Of a stretch of 62,670 bases of DNA, positions 10,037 through 21,887 are shown piece after piece. Each line of letters opens with the position of its first letter. The stretch's first letter is position 1. The position numbers were made by a program, and so were the translations under genes. The notes below the pieces were generated by a model that saw nothing but the letters and a program-made list of their open reading frames with translations, made no database searches and was not told the DNA's origin. The stretch comes from Dinochytrium kinnereticum (taxonomy: Eukaryota > Chytridiomycota > Chytridiomycetes > Chytridiales > Chytridiaceae). The stretch is taken from positions 1 to 62,670 of the forward strand of contig JADGJT010000109.1 in the NCBI GenBank assembly GCA_027604005.1, given 5' to 3'.

Positions 10037-12479
10037 TCACATAGCACCCGTCTCCATCGGAGAAGCTGCTGCTCCTGCCTCAAACTGAGCAGCAATAACC
10101 TTGTCACCACCAACCCCCGTAGCTACCCTCTTCTTCCTTCGAATCTTACACTTCCGGCACATACATCTCCCCTCCTCATCCGAGCTCTCACTAGCAGTGT
10201 TATCATCCGTTCCACCAACAGTATCGTCCGAACTGCTACTGGAGCTACTCGACGAAGAGGTTGAAGAAGGTTGACAAGCGGGAACGGTGTCAAGAGTCTT
10301 TGCCTTTTCGATTAAATCTGCAAAGATGTGAGCAGAGGGGAGGGTTGGGGATTCCGCAAAATCCGTGAAGCGCCGGATGAGTTTCTTGGCGAGGCCTGGA
10401 CGGGAGTGACGTGTGCGCAGCCAGACGTGCTCAAAATTTGTGCGGGAACAAAAGTTTTGCGTTATGGCTACCGTGAAGTCTTTCGGAAGGGGATGTTAGA
10501 CTTGATCGAACGTAGGAAAAAACGTGGCTTACCAAGATTGATAACGACGTGGTGCCAACCTCCAGGTACATACACTGTCTCCCCAGGCCGCTGAAGAATT
10601 TCAAGCATCCCTAACCGATCAGCGAGCAAAGTCCCATCTGCGTGCCGGGTGGATTCGTCAAAGAACCTTGGGTAAACTAATGCGAACCAAGTGGCGGCTT
10701 CATAATCAGGCAGGCCTCTTGCTGTGACAAACTGGCGGGGAACTTCAGGCGGGAAAAGTGCCCACCGTTTATGACCATGAACCAAGGCATTCCAGGCGCT
10801 AGTCCCGAGAGGATCCTATTAGAGGAAAAATATTAGCTTGCTACTGGCAACAAAATAAAAGCTACAATTACTCACGACGTGAATCCCAGTACCAGATCTA
10901 GCAGGCCCGATAACCACCCAGCGGTAAGGAGGTCGTCTGGATCCGCTGTACTGAAAGAGATCATCGGTGAAGTACTTTGGCACAGCGTAGTCTTTCAGAA
11001 GATCCTTGGTAGGTCGAGATTCTGGCCTTTGAGGCTGTCGGGAAGAAGATGAGATAGTGGGAAGGGTAATAGTGATTTTTTCGTCCATTGGGTCAGGTTT
11101 CTGACGAACTCCTAGACCCAAGGCAGTTTTTTTTTCCAAGTCGATTGCCATCGGTGTTGCAAGATTCGGACCTTCAAAAATGCGGGGTTCTTTATAGTGT
11201 TTATCGCGTCGCTCATCTCCTGTCACGGTCATGTCCGACTGAGTAGGGCTAGCGCTCACGTCCTTGCCGCTATCATCGAGCTTTACATCCCACTTCATTC
11301 TTTTCCTGTCTCCTTCTACGGGGTTTTCAGGCCCCTCATCCACATCCCCGTCATCGTCAGAACCATAGGAATCGGGCACTCTGGAATTCTCCCTAGATCC
11401 TCGGTCCTGTTCCTCCACATCATCTCCATCCGCAGTGCGAGAATCATCATCCCTATCATTTCCATCCGCGGCCTGAGAGGGTTTTTTCTTCTGATCTTCC
11501 CCATCCTTATCCCGCTTTTCATCTTTCTTTCTGGCAATTCGCTTTGCAGAGTTATTCCGCGTTCTGTCACCAAAAACTGAGTCGAATATGTAGAGAGGGC
11601 TATCATCTCGATCGGCATCACCAGATGAGAGGGAGTATTGAATGAAATGAGAAAATTGCATGTAGACTGAATCACCGTCGTCGTCCTCCCCAATTTTAAA
11701 CTTTTCCCCATAGTAGTGCTCCAACAGTTTCTATAAAGAACAAGTGTACAGTCAAAGGTAAGAAGAGGGGCGGACAATCAAAAAAAGGCAAAGTTAGGCT
11801 GAACGTCGGGAAAAGAGTCACCTCAGGAAGCCATTCCGTTCGAGCTGGCCAGTCATCGGTCGCTCCTGTTATGACAGCCGGGATAGCGGGCCTTTCATAC
11901 AGAGTGATGAATAGCTCCTTTGAGCATGTTTGGTAATCGCAGCGAGGAGCTTTGTCTCTGGAAGGTTCGATCCAAAAGTTCAACTTTGCATAGTTTAGTC
12001 GACTCCAATCGTTAACGTCGAGCTCTAAAATGGGAAAACTACGTGAGCAAGGAAAAATAACGTCCTACATATAAGGCCTAGGATCATATGGGTGTGTGGC
12101 TCTTGCAAAAACCACGGATAAGTTGCAAAATAGATGATGAAGAACAGGCCCAAACCTGAGCGAGCATCTCGTTTGGTCCTTCGCAATCGCCTCTCGTACT
12201 TTGACTGTCTTACCCTGAAATGCGAGGGGATGTCTATTCTCGTGGGCATCGCTGTGCATCCTTCGGGAACTGTTTCAAGAATGAGATGAGCTGATGAAAG
12301 AGCAGCGGGCAAGGCGGTGTGTTCTCACCAACAGCACCGGTGCTCCCTTTAGCCGCATGCAGGGCAGCCACAGCGGCAACACCTAACATCAGCCTTGCCT
12401 TTGATGAGGATGCTGCCCCTCCGTTGCTGCCGGAGGAGGGGTCCGGCGATGCCGACCGCCGTCGCTTGCCAGTCATCAT
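10037..12479 (-). CDS. JMJD6: JMJD6-like JmjC oxygenase with long charged insertion
   Basis: Six exons: 12329-12479, 12156-12269, 11822-12024, 10876-11730, 10533-10815, 10037-10467; all junctions are GT-AG and phase-consistent, giving 678 residues. JMJD6 is a nuclear Fe(II)/2-oxoglutarate oxygenase that hydroxylates lysines in splicing factors and is reported to demethylate arginine. Signature stretches are [46 protein letters not shown] and [17 protein letters not shown]. The metal triad reads His440, Asp442 and His530. Between the conserved halves (about 212-398) lies an acidic/basic low-complexity insertion of about 187 residues that animal JMJD6 lacks. The C-terminus has a poly-Ser tract and a basic cluster. 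The first exon (start ATG 12477-12479; another ATG follows directly) is the least certain; an internal ATG at 12247-12249 could also serve. Confidence 0.92.
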
Positions 12480-13165
12480 CTTGACTGGCTGCTGTGAGTC
12501 AAAAGAAGGAAATTTGCCTAACGACAATTCCCTGCAGTGATGGCGTCTCAATTGAATACTTCATGTGAAGGACAGGCGCTCTCCAAGCCAAAGGCATTCA
12601 TTCGCCTGCTGCCGTCGATGCTGTCGTGCACTGAAGCACGCGTCTTCCAGGAGAAGCGGCTGGACCGTGCCTTAGGATGTGCTTCTGCTTCAAACCACGG
12701 CGCATCTCGGGTGTTGCAGTGGGACAGAATGCATCCTCGTCGCATTTCCTTTGATCCTCGCAACGCGTGTGGGGCCCCCCTGCTTTACCCTCCCTCCCCT
12801 CCAGTGAGTGAGCGAGCGCGTCCGCAGACGCGTGTTGTCCGTTGGACATCTGCCAATTTTGATTGCTGAAGCTCGAAATTCAATTGCAGTGGTAGCCCTC
12901 AACATTTATTTACCTTCTGGCTGAACTCTCTGACCTCCTGCACCCCAACAACACCCATCCTAATCTGAAAAGACGGGAAACTGTGAGTCCATCCCCACCG
13001 TCCACTCACCCCCCATCCCGTCTGTCTTTGGACTTCGACCGCGGGCACATCGCACCCTCCTGCTGCCCGTCTCTGCGGGCGTGGTTTGTCTCCCCCCATG
13101 GGCATTGGAGGCAGCTTCTCTCTTTCTTCTGGTCTTTGCTGAACACGATCCGCCACATTTCACAG
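12480..13165. promoter_or_regulatory. Divergent intergenic region, JMJD6-like/BCAS3-like
   Basis: About 690 bp, relatively GC-rich, between the JMJD6-like start (-) and the first clear coding frame of the BCAS3-like gene (+). It must hold both promoters and probably the true first exon of the BCAS3-like gene. A strong donor-like site (GTGAGT at about 12991) and an acceptor at 13163-13165 suggest a leader intron. Several short open frames overlap on both strands with no recognisable content. Confidence 0.4.
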
Positions 13166-16100
13166 GGCAAAGACAAAGAAAAAGACCCGAGCTCAGCAGG
13201 CTGAAGCTGTCTCCGCGGTACCTCCCTCACCAATACATCCACCGCCACAGCCAGATTCAGTCGAAGAACCCGAGGAGCAGGCACCTCCTTCATTCCATGT
13301 CGAGGAGGAGCCATACGACGAGGAGATTTCTGCTGTTGAAGAAGAGGTAGCGGTCCACCGGGAGGCATCAGCAAGGGACGACGAGGAGAACGAGCTGAAG
13401 GTAGTTGAGGAGGAAGCACCAATTGCATCTGCTGTGCCGATTGACATTAGGAAGAAGAAAGAGGTTGAGAAGGAAGAGAGACGCCATACTTCAGCATTAT
13501 CAAAGAAAACTGCGCCGCCCTCTGCCCATCCTGCAGCTCCCATCCCAGTCCCTTCCCCGTCTTTAACCAACACTGGTGAGGGAAGGCCGTCCGTGCCAGC
13601 CTCATTCTTAGTAAAGCAGGGTGGAAGCGCAAGAAGTGCCTCTTTGGGGATGCGTCACCGAAAGGAAGAAACGGAGGATGAGGATCCGTTTGAATCCCCA
13701 GAGCTTTCTTATGAGAGCAAACCTTATGCCCCTCAAATGATTGGTGTACGAGCGGAAGCGAGGCCCATAAAGTCAGTCCTATTTCACTTTCTTACTTTCA
13801 TGGCCTTATCCTCATTATCGGGCAAATCTTCCCTGAATCGGATGTTAAACGTTGACATCTAGGGCTCCATCGACTCTTCAAAACATAACCTCGTTCGTCT
13901 CGGGCATATCGAGTTTCGTTGCCCATAACTTACCAGAACGTTTTACAAGTGCTCAATCGCAAACTGGTGACCAACACATCCTGCTAGAGGATGAATTGGA
14001 GGAGAAGCCGCCAGAGGAAACCATTCTCTCCTGCCAGTTTGCATGGGTGGATTGGGACCTGACTGCATTTTCACGGCGAGATCCGCGGAGGACCTCAAGG
14101 GGCCCACAGGGACAGTCAGGGCCTTCTAGATATTTGTGTTTACTTCTCGGGTATGATAAGGGCTTTCAGATTTGGAATGTGTCGGATGTGGATAATATAA
14201 GGGAGGTGCTTTCGGTCAGGGAGGGGATTGGGCGTGTTGAGCATATTGAGGTATTTATTGTCTGGCAACCTTTCTTTTTTTTATTTTAGTTTTTGTTCAA
14301 GTAGGCACTAGTTTTTACTTATCTGTTAGAATATCCCAACGCTTTCGACCCCTCTATATGCTAGTAAGCTTACAGCGGAGTTAGCTGATGCTCAACCACT
14401 CATCGCACTAGGGTAAGATTTTGTACAAAAGTTACCTTTCTTGAGATTGATGGGGTGTTTTCTGCATCTTTCAGCACCTCCATTCCCCAAGAAGACACGA
14501 GTGACGAAAACCTTGGGGCCTTAATTGTTTATTCGCTAAAACTTTTAAAGCCATTACGAAGATTTACGTATGCACCTTACAACGTTACCTCTATCCGATG
14601 CAGTGAACGCATCATGGTTGTGGTAAGGAAGCCGTCTTCGTTTTTTCTTCTTCATTATCTTATTTACTATCTTCCGTACCCGATGATAGTTCTAATCTTT
14701 ACCCACATCAGGCACTCTCCTCAAATCAACTTCAACTCTACTCCCTATTCACACTACTTCCCTTAATAACTATGACCGATATTTCCCCATCCCCAACAAC
14801 CGATACCCCCGTCTTTTGCATAGGCACCCGATATCTTATCTACGCCTCTTCAATAGCCCCTCCCGCCACGCGTCGCAAGCATTCAGGCCAATCCTTTGAC
14901 ACAGATGGGGGAGATGATGTGGATTATGAGACTACGACAGAGACGCTGGGCGCGGTAGCGGGGAAGGTTGCGAAGGAATTTGTTGGGGGTGTGAAGGTAT
15001 TAGGGGGTTTGGGATACCAGGCCTTGAGTAGCTATTTTCAGACGCCAGCCACGGGGACTACTGGACAGGCTAGTGGGCAGGGTGCTGGTGCCGGGGCGGG
15101 TCCTCGAAGGACGTCGGTTTCTAAAGACGCGAAGGACAAGAAGGCAGCGAATAAGCCGAAGAGAAGTGAAATAGAAGGAGTGGTGAGTTTCTTTGAAAAT
15201 TTTTTTTTTTAAGTTCTTACCTCCTTTTGTTCGTTCTCGCAGATTATCGTCAGAGATATCCACCCGTCTCTCTTAACTTCCGAAACACCGGTCCATGAGC
15301 TTCCTGTCTTAGCTCACTGGAAGCCCCATACTAACCCTATCTCTATCATTGCTCTCTCCCCTTCTGAAACCCTCTTTGTGACCGCCTCAACCATAGCCAA
15401 CAACTTCTATGTTTGGTGCATTCCCCCTGGCCCTCCACGTGATGCGTCGAATCCTAGGTCTAGCCGGTGCCTGTACAAGCTCGAACGGGGGTTCACCGCT
15501 GCGTCCGTTGAAGACGTCGCCTTTTCCCGTGATGGCAAATGGATTGGTGTCAGTACTGGAAGGGGGACGACCCACCTCTATGAGATTGACGAGAATCCAT
15601 TAGGGATCAGTATAAAGCCCACACCTGCGATTTTGGAGCTTGGAGCTCTGAATGGGTTGCTGGATGGACGGCCTGGGAATGTCGCTGTATTGAACCCTGC
15701 TTCTGTTCCTCCTGATGCTCCTTTGGCGCCACTGATTCAACCTCACTCGGTTGTCTCGCTTTATCCTACCGCGAGGATAAAGCAACATCTTCCGATGGGG
15801 AGAGGGGGGAAGGACCCTGATGTTAATGGACCGGGGGGCCCTCACACCGATCCGCTTTTGGAGGAGATTGGAGAATCAAATGCAAAGCGGTCGAAGCTAA
15901 TTGTTGCGTTCTTAAATGAACGGTATTTGACTCCTTCATCATCGAAGGGAAAGCCGTCTTCTGCACCGGCTTCTGCTAACCCTGCCGCGCTAGGCTCTAG
16001 CCCCGGGGTTGGAGCAGGGGGTCCTTTAAGCTGGGGAGCAAGAAACAGCCCTGGAGGGGCTATAGGAGCCGGCTCGTTGAACCCGCAGGCGGGATTGACG

Positions 16101-17485
16101 GGCCAAGCCCCATCAAAACTTCGGCGTCAAAAGATCTTAACTCTTCATCCGTCGGGGACGCTGATGCTCCACTACGTTGATATGACCCTTATAGATGCAT
16201 CGACGGGGCTGACACCAGGATTTCAAGCAAACACAGGACTAGCTGTGGGATCACCTGGGAGAAAGACGGTTTCGTCGTTATCGCCTGGAGCTGGGAATGG
16301 AACGGTTGGGGGTTTTGCGGGTGGACATTCTGCTGGGTTTTCGCCTTCATCGTTTCTTTCAGCTACGATGCAACAGCTTGGGTCCGCTAATATTTCTGGG
16401 AGTAGCGCGGCTGCGGCTGGAGCTGCTGCTTCTGGGACTAGAGTTGCTGTTCAGGAGGTTTTGGAGTGGTCGCTTCTGAGGGATCATCGGTGGCAGGAGA
16501 TGTTGCATTCCGTTTCGGTGTGTTTTGATTTATCTTTCTTGTTTTCTTCTTCCCTTCTTCTTCTTTTTTGGTGTGTTTTCTTGCCGATTACCTGCTTTTT
16601 TACTTAAATTTATCTCGTAGGTTCGCCCATATGTCCCGCCACCGAAAGAGTAATAGCATGCAATTTGTGTTTGAATAATGATTTCTAAATAACCCCCTCC
16701 CTCCCCTCCCCCCATCCTCCTAAAACTGAATAACAGTGCATGGTTGACGCATATCGAAACCCTCACCTACGATCCACTCGCCTTTGGACCACCCCTGTGG
16801 CGAGACAGTCGCTTCAAATTCTTCCGATTTGTTGAAGACGGCGAAGAACAAAATGGCGAGAGCTCTACTCCGAAGGGTAAAGGCAAGAAGAAGAAGGAGC
16901 CGAGACCAGAGGGTCCAGTATTTGATCCGGATAGAAGACCGGCTTTCATCGGACTTCCTGATTATGTGCCTGTTGAGATTCAGATGGAAACGCCGAAGCC
17001 TTACGGGTAAGCTGTCTGCTTTTTTCTCTGGAGGGGGTTATGGCTGACATTTTCTTTTGGACAGATTGGATGTGACGAAGATTAAGGCTCTATATCCTGC
17101 CGTGGGGGACGAGAATGTTAGCGATGACTTGAGCTCGGCGATGGTTGATGGCTTAGATTTCTCAAAGGCCACTATGTCTGTTCCTTTGCGACAACGCGGT
17201 AATTACCTTTATCTTTTATGTGTTGAGGTTTCTAATCTGGTCATCTTAATTGCTTTAGAGGGTCTTTCATTTGAAGATGCATACGTTATTGACGAAAGCA
17301 TCCCTGCTGATGAGTCTATGACCAGATCAAGCGGATCCAACTCAAAGGGAAAGGGCATTTGGAAGAAATTGTTCGAAGGTGGTGGTGAGGGGTCACAGCA
17401 TCACCCTAGCCGTATGCCATTCCCACCTGCGCTTGGAGATTCGGTGGCCAGAGATGAGACTGGGGTGGAGGGCGATGAGGTTTGA
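13166..17485 (+). CDS. BCAS3: BCAS3-like WD-repeat autophagy protein
   Basis: Exons 13166?-13771, 13863-14250, 14330-14412, 14475-14622, 14712-15182, 15243-16519, 16737-17006, 17065-17198, 17259-17485; about 1,200 residues. The 5' end is unresolved: the frame is open from the acceptor at 13165 but no in-frame ATG precedes conserved sequence, so a start exon is missing. BCAS3 is a beta-propeller protein that works with PHAF1 at the phagophore and with the cytoskeleton. Diagnostic blocks are LCLLLGYDKGFQIWNV, RCSERIMVV, GTRYLIYAS, the propeller strands around FVTASTIANNFYVW and VEDVAFSRDGKWIGVSTGRG, then RIKQHLP and, after a long Gly/Ser/Ala-rich insertion, AWLTHIETLTYDP. The first about 200 residues are acidic, Pro-rich and disordered. 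The family call is firm; the N-terminus is not. Confidence 0.85.
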
Positions 17486-18432
17486 TATGGAATATCGCGT
17501 GTTATGGATGGATGGGCTGTTGCATGTGGTTTTTTCTGTTTGGCTTTGTTTCCTATTTTCGTTTTCACGTCGTTTGAGCTCCAGACATCAAGATTCCCCC
17601 GCATCTTCGCCGTTGCTTTTTATTTTGATATGTATGAACTTAATCTCGCTGGTCTTAATATGTATCTTTTTCTTTTCTACAACTTCTTTCTTTTCGGGGC
17701 CCCCTTTTTTTTTATTTTCCTGCTGCTAATAATGGATGAATATGGGTTGAATGGGAGAATATACGTTCTTTGCTTTGTTTTGTTTACTTCTATAATCTTT
17801 TTTGTTAAAACAAATAGAGGATTGTTATTTTGCATAGATTTGCGTGAACGCTGGAAAGCTGGATGCGTAGTAGTTGAGTACTTTAGTTCCAGGCACATCA
17901 CGAAGGCAATGTGTTGCCACGGAAGACGCCTGGTTGTTGGGGCTCAACACAATCAATACATTCGTCCTGTCTTTCAAGAAAACGGGGCTCATGACGCCCA
18001 GCGCCAGCCAGCACGGTCACCCACAGTCGCCTTGCTTTGCCCGTCTTGCCTGCCTGCCTTGCAGCACGTCGTCGGCGAAGTATTTCCGTTTCTTCCTTCA
18101 AGACACAGAAACGTCTCCATAAATCGACTTGCTGAAATTCGGGCTTTAGACAATTCTGCTGCAGACATTGCTGTAAAAGAGGCAACTAAAACAACGAACG
18201 TAAGTCCATCGCACCGAGCCTTCGACGGATCCTCAGCGGCCATCGAGCGAACGACGAGCAGAAGTAGGAACAGCGACAGCTCACAAGGAGCTGGAGTATC
18301 GACGGGCACAAAACAATCACCATTCCTTGGTGTCGCTTGTGCTTGAGAGCATTGGATCCCATAGCTGTATCTCTCTCTCACTTCCAACACAGCACTAGAG
18401 GAAACGCAGAGGAGGGATAACACTGAAATCGA
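17486..18432. other. Intergenic region with T-rich half
   Basis: About 950 bp between the BCAS3-like stop and the OPT transporter start. The first 400 bp are very T-rich (3' UTR-like) and the rest is more balanced and likely holds the OPT promoter. An open frame at 17504-18346 exists but looks like a by-product of T-richness (see rejected list). No gene is supported. Confidence 0.5.
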
Positions 18433-21400
18433 ATGCCAAACCCCTCCGAAAATGATGGAGGCACATCCCCCCGCCCCTCCATCAAGCTCCCGGACGAGCC
18501 AAAGTTTGTGATAGAAGATGCCGAGGATGACCATGGGAAGGGTCTTATCCCTCCTGGACCTGTCCATCATGACAGAGAAGCAGGAAGCAAGGAAATGGAG
18601 GAGATAGATGAGGGAACTGGGTTCACTTTTCGTGCAGTCGCGGTTGGAACCCTTTTGGGATGCATCATTGGGGCTTCGAATATGTACTTGGGTCTGACAG
18701 TAGGGTGGAGCTTTGGAGGGTCACTGTTTGGGAGTATTGTTGGGTTTGCCATTTTGAAGCCCTTGAGTCGAATATTGCCGCTTACCTTTGGAGGTAAGAT
18801 CTTGTTGTTAAAGATGGGATGCCTTGCTTTTGTCCAAGGAACCAGCATTGCTCCAATTCGCACAACCCCTCTCTCCTTCTTACGCCGTTACTTTTCTTAT
18901 ATCATTATATCAGGCGGTTACTTTGGACCTAAGGAGAACTGCACAGTGCAGTCAGCTGCCAGCGCCGCGGGCGGCCTGTCGGTTGGATTCGTCTCTGCTA
19001 TTCCAGCGCTTTACAGACTTCAGCTCATGAGCCCAAAGGTGACGGACGACACTCTTGCACTCATCATGTGGTCACTGGCTGCCGCGTACTTTGGGCTGTT
19101 CTTTGCGTAAGTACCCATTATGCTTGGGCAGTCTATTCATAGTCTGTTTAAGACAGAACGAACTAACCCGAAACTCCTACCAGAATCCCTCTCCGCCGCT
19201 ACTTTATTCTAAAGCAAAAGCTGGTCTTTCCTTCCCCTACCGTCTCGGCAGAGACCATCCGATCCCTACACGACAGCACAGCAGGCGAGCTCTCTGGCCG
19301 TTCTAAAGCCAAGATTCTTCTCCTGGCCTTTTTCATCGCTTTGATTGTAAAGTGCGTGACGTGGTGGGTTCCTGTCATGCTGGAATGGCACGTCCTTTAT
19401 TATTTGGGGTCAGCCACGAACAGTCCTGCCTTGATTGCCGCTGATCTGGTTTGGAAATGGAGAGTGGAGCTTGCCGGGGCTTTCTTGGGGGCTGGGATGT
19501 TGATTGGTGTTGGGACGGCTGGATCGTTTTTTGGAGGTTCGCTTTTGGCTTGGGCGATCATTGGTGAGTTCTCTTTGTTTATTAAACCGGACTTCCCATG
19601 GGGTTCATAGGATGTTTCGGAATGGTTCCTTTCATGGCGATACCTAAACCATTTATGTTGTTTCAGGCCCATCTCTGTTGTCTTACGGGGTTGTTGCGGG
19701 CGCATATGGCTTCCCAGCAAACATGAACCCGTCCAAGCCAATGTCTGAAAGCCAGTTTCATCATCAAGTAACCGCTCAATACTGGTATGATACCCCCTAA
19801 CCTTGCCTAAAATCTTGTATTAACCCCCAATCAATTACAATAATCACAGGCTTCTCTGGCCTGGCGTTACGATGATGATATCATCCTCATTCTCTGAGCT
19901 CGGTGTTCGCTGGCCATCGCTGTGGCGAGGAATCAAAGGCGGTATCATCGATGCCTACATGTCTCTCCGTCGCCCTACTCGTTCTCCAAAGCCCCATTCA
20001 ACCCCCGATCGCACCCACATGTTCCCTGATGTCGGGGGCTCACCACATCGGGAGGTGAAACAAGGATCGCTGACGGCCAAGGTGCTTGACGCTGCGAGGG
20101 GCGGAAGAGGACCTGAGGAGGAGGAGGAGAGGTCGTTGCTTGCAGAGGAGGCGGATGACGCAGTACCGGAGGGGAGGCCTTCGAGAATTGGGAAAAGGCC
20201 GAGCTCCATACGGTTGAAGAACCTTTCAGGAGAGAGGAAATTGGGGGCTCTAGTGGAGGAGGAGAAGAAGGGAGTGGAGAAATCGGTGGTAATGGATGAT
20301 GAGGAAGAGGAGGATCCCGCTCCACCCCATTTCCAAGTACCGATGGTTTGGTGGGGGCCAGGTCTACTAATTTCTTGCGTCTTCACAGTAGTGTAAGCAC
20401 CCTGCCCATATTTACCAATCAAACTAACGTTGTCTTCAGCGTTCTGTCTGTATTTTTCAAAGTTGGAGCTGGGGAAGCGGTCGTCGCTATTTTGCTTGGT
20501 TTTGTGTTGGCATTTGTGGGAATCCAAGCTTCCGGAGAGACTGACATCAACCCAACGGGTTCGATCGGGAAGACCTCTCAGTTTATCTTTGCGGCTTTTA
20601 GACATGAGGACGCTGCGAGGATGCTTAAGACGAACTTGATTGCGGGGAACGTGGCTGCTGCTTGCGCAAGTCAAACGGTGGGTGCTTACTTCTTTATTGA
20701 GGGTCTTCTCCACCGAATCTCTTTCTGAAAAATAGTTCTGACTCGTTTTCCTCTCGTTAATTTAGGTGGACATGGTTGGAGATTTGAAGACCGCTCACCT
20801 TTTACGTGCATCTCCGCGATCCCAGTTCTTGGCGCAAGCAATTGGATCATTCGCTGCGTAAGTTCCCCGCCTCACTATTACATCGAGGAAAAACTGAAAT
20901 CACTAACTGATACTTCATAAAAATAGCGTCTTCCTCTCTGTCGGCCTTTTCACCGTCTTTGGCACGGCTTACCCATGCTTCCTCTCTCCCCCACACCTTA
21001 AACATACCTCGCACCTCACAAACGCTACGCACACCGCCTTTCCAACTCAGTGCCCATTCGAAGCTCCAGCTGTTGCCTCGTGGACTGCCGTCTCAGTTGC
21101 TCTCACCTCAGGCATATCCAAAACCATACCAGTCTCTGCAGCGTGGACCTCTCTCGGCGTTCTGCTCTTCACCATCTTCTTCACGATTCTAAAGCACAAA
21201 GTGATATCACAGCACGCTCGTCAGTACTTGCCAAATTTGAATGCGATTGGGATCGCTTTGGTGAACCCGCAACCTCACATTGGGTTCGCTTTGATGGTTG
21301 GGGCGGTTGTGTCTTACATTTGGAAGAGAAGAGCGCCAGGGAATTGGGAGATGTTTTGTTTCGCCGTTGCGTCGGGGTTAATTGCTGGTGAGGGGATTGG

Positions 21401-21527
21401 AGGTATTGTTGAGGCGATCTATGCTCTTGCGGGGTTGCAGAGATCAAAGGTTGCTGTGGCTTGGGGGATTCCTGGGGAGGGTGAAAGAGAGCTTGCTAAA
21501 GGATGGGCGTTAAACGGGGTAGAGTAA
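18433..21527 (+). CDS. OPT-family oligopeptide transporter
   Basis: Eight exons: 18433-18793, 18914-19106, 19184-19563, 19667-19784, 19850-20392, 20440-20677, 20766-20857, 20927-21527; phase-consistent, 841 residues. The protein is a multi-spanning membrane carrier of the OPT superfamily, which moves small peptides, glutathione or metal chelates with protons. Family marks are GCIIGASNMYLGLTVGWSFG in the first helices, ENCTVQSAASAAGG, GYFGP, and GETDINPTGSIGKTSQ, which matches the conserved NP-G-K-Q stretch of the second half. An acidic cytosolic loop of about 130 residues (exon 5, coding about 19970-20330) with runs of Glu, Arg and Ser separates two helix groups and may be regulatory. The branch (PT versus YS type) and substrate cannot be told from motifs alone; the sequence looks nearer the YS-like/uncharacterised fungal branch. 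Confidence 0.93.
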
Positions 21528-21887
21528 GACATATAGCCTTATCTGCATCTTGCTGTAAATCTGATGTCGCAAGGTCGATAGTGGGATGCTTTTGTCCTTA
21601 CTCTCGCTCCCCTGCTTTCTTTTCTTTTTGTATGTATGAGTGGTTTCTTGAGAAAATGGTTGGACATGGGAACCGCTTTTTGTTATTTTTGTCTTATCCG
21701 CACGCACTGGAGGATAGAAAAGTCCCGTTCTTTCTCTTTACCTTATCAGCTCTTCTAAACGCTCGCATATGCGCCCCCACACTATCCAAATCGCTTTCTT
21801 CCCTGAACAAACACCCTTTTTTTAATCTTATCTATCTTCTAATAAAAATACAGTTTATTTTACACAAACGCAAAGATGCCAGTTCTA
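21528..21887. other. Convergent 3' intergenic region
   Basis: 360 bp between the stop codons of the OPT transporter (+) and the SZT2 homologue (-). It is T-rich toward the left gene and ends in an A/T-rich stretch with AATAAAAATA near 21840. It should contain both 3' UTRs. Nothing else is seen. Confidence 0.5.

Noticed and set aside
11961..11975. tRNA B-box-like GGTTCGATCC
   Set aside because: It lies within the JMJD6-like coding exon and has no matching A box or cloverleaf arms around it.
12537..12869. Plus-strand open frame of 110 codons upstream of the BCAS3-like gene
   Set aside because: No recognisable content; overlaps several other short frames on both strands of the same GC-rich stretch. 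It could hide a first exon of BCAS3 but cannot be joined in frame convincingly.
13099..13132. ATG GGC ATT... as the BCAS3 start exon
   Set aside because: A donor-like GT follows, but joining it to the acceptor at 13165 gives the wrong reading frame for the downstream coding sequence.
17504..18346. Long plus-strand open frame (280 codons) right after the BCAS3-like stop
   Set aside because: Its first half is Phe/Leu/Ile-rich because the DNA is T-rich and its second half changes composition completely. There are no motifs and no typical intron pattern. It fits a 3' UTR plus promoter better than a membrane protein gene.
19955..20713. Minus-strand open frame of 252 codons
   Set aside because: It is antisense to the charged loop and following helices of the OPT transporter, crosses two of its introns, and is Ser/Pro/Thr-rich as expected from the reverse of Glu/Arg codons.
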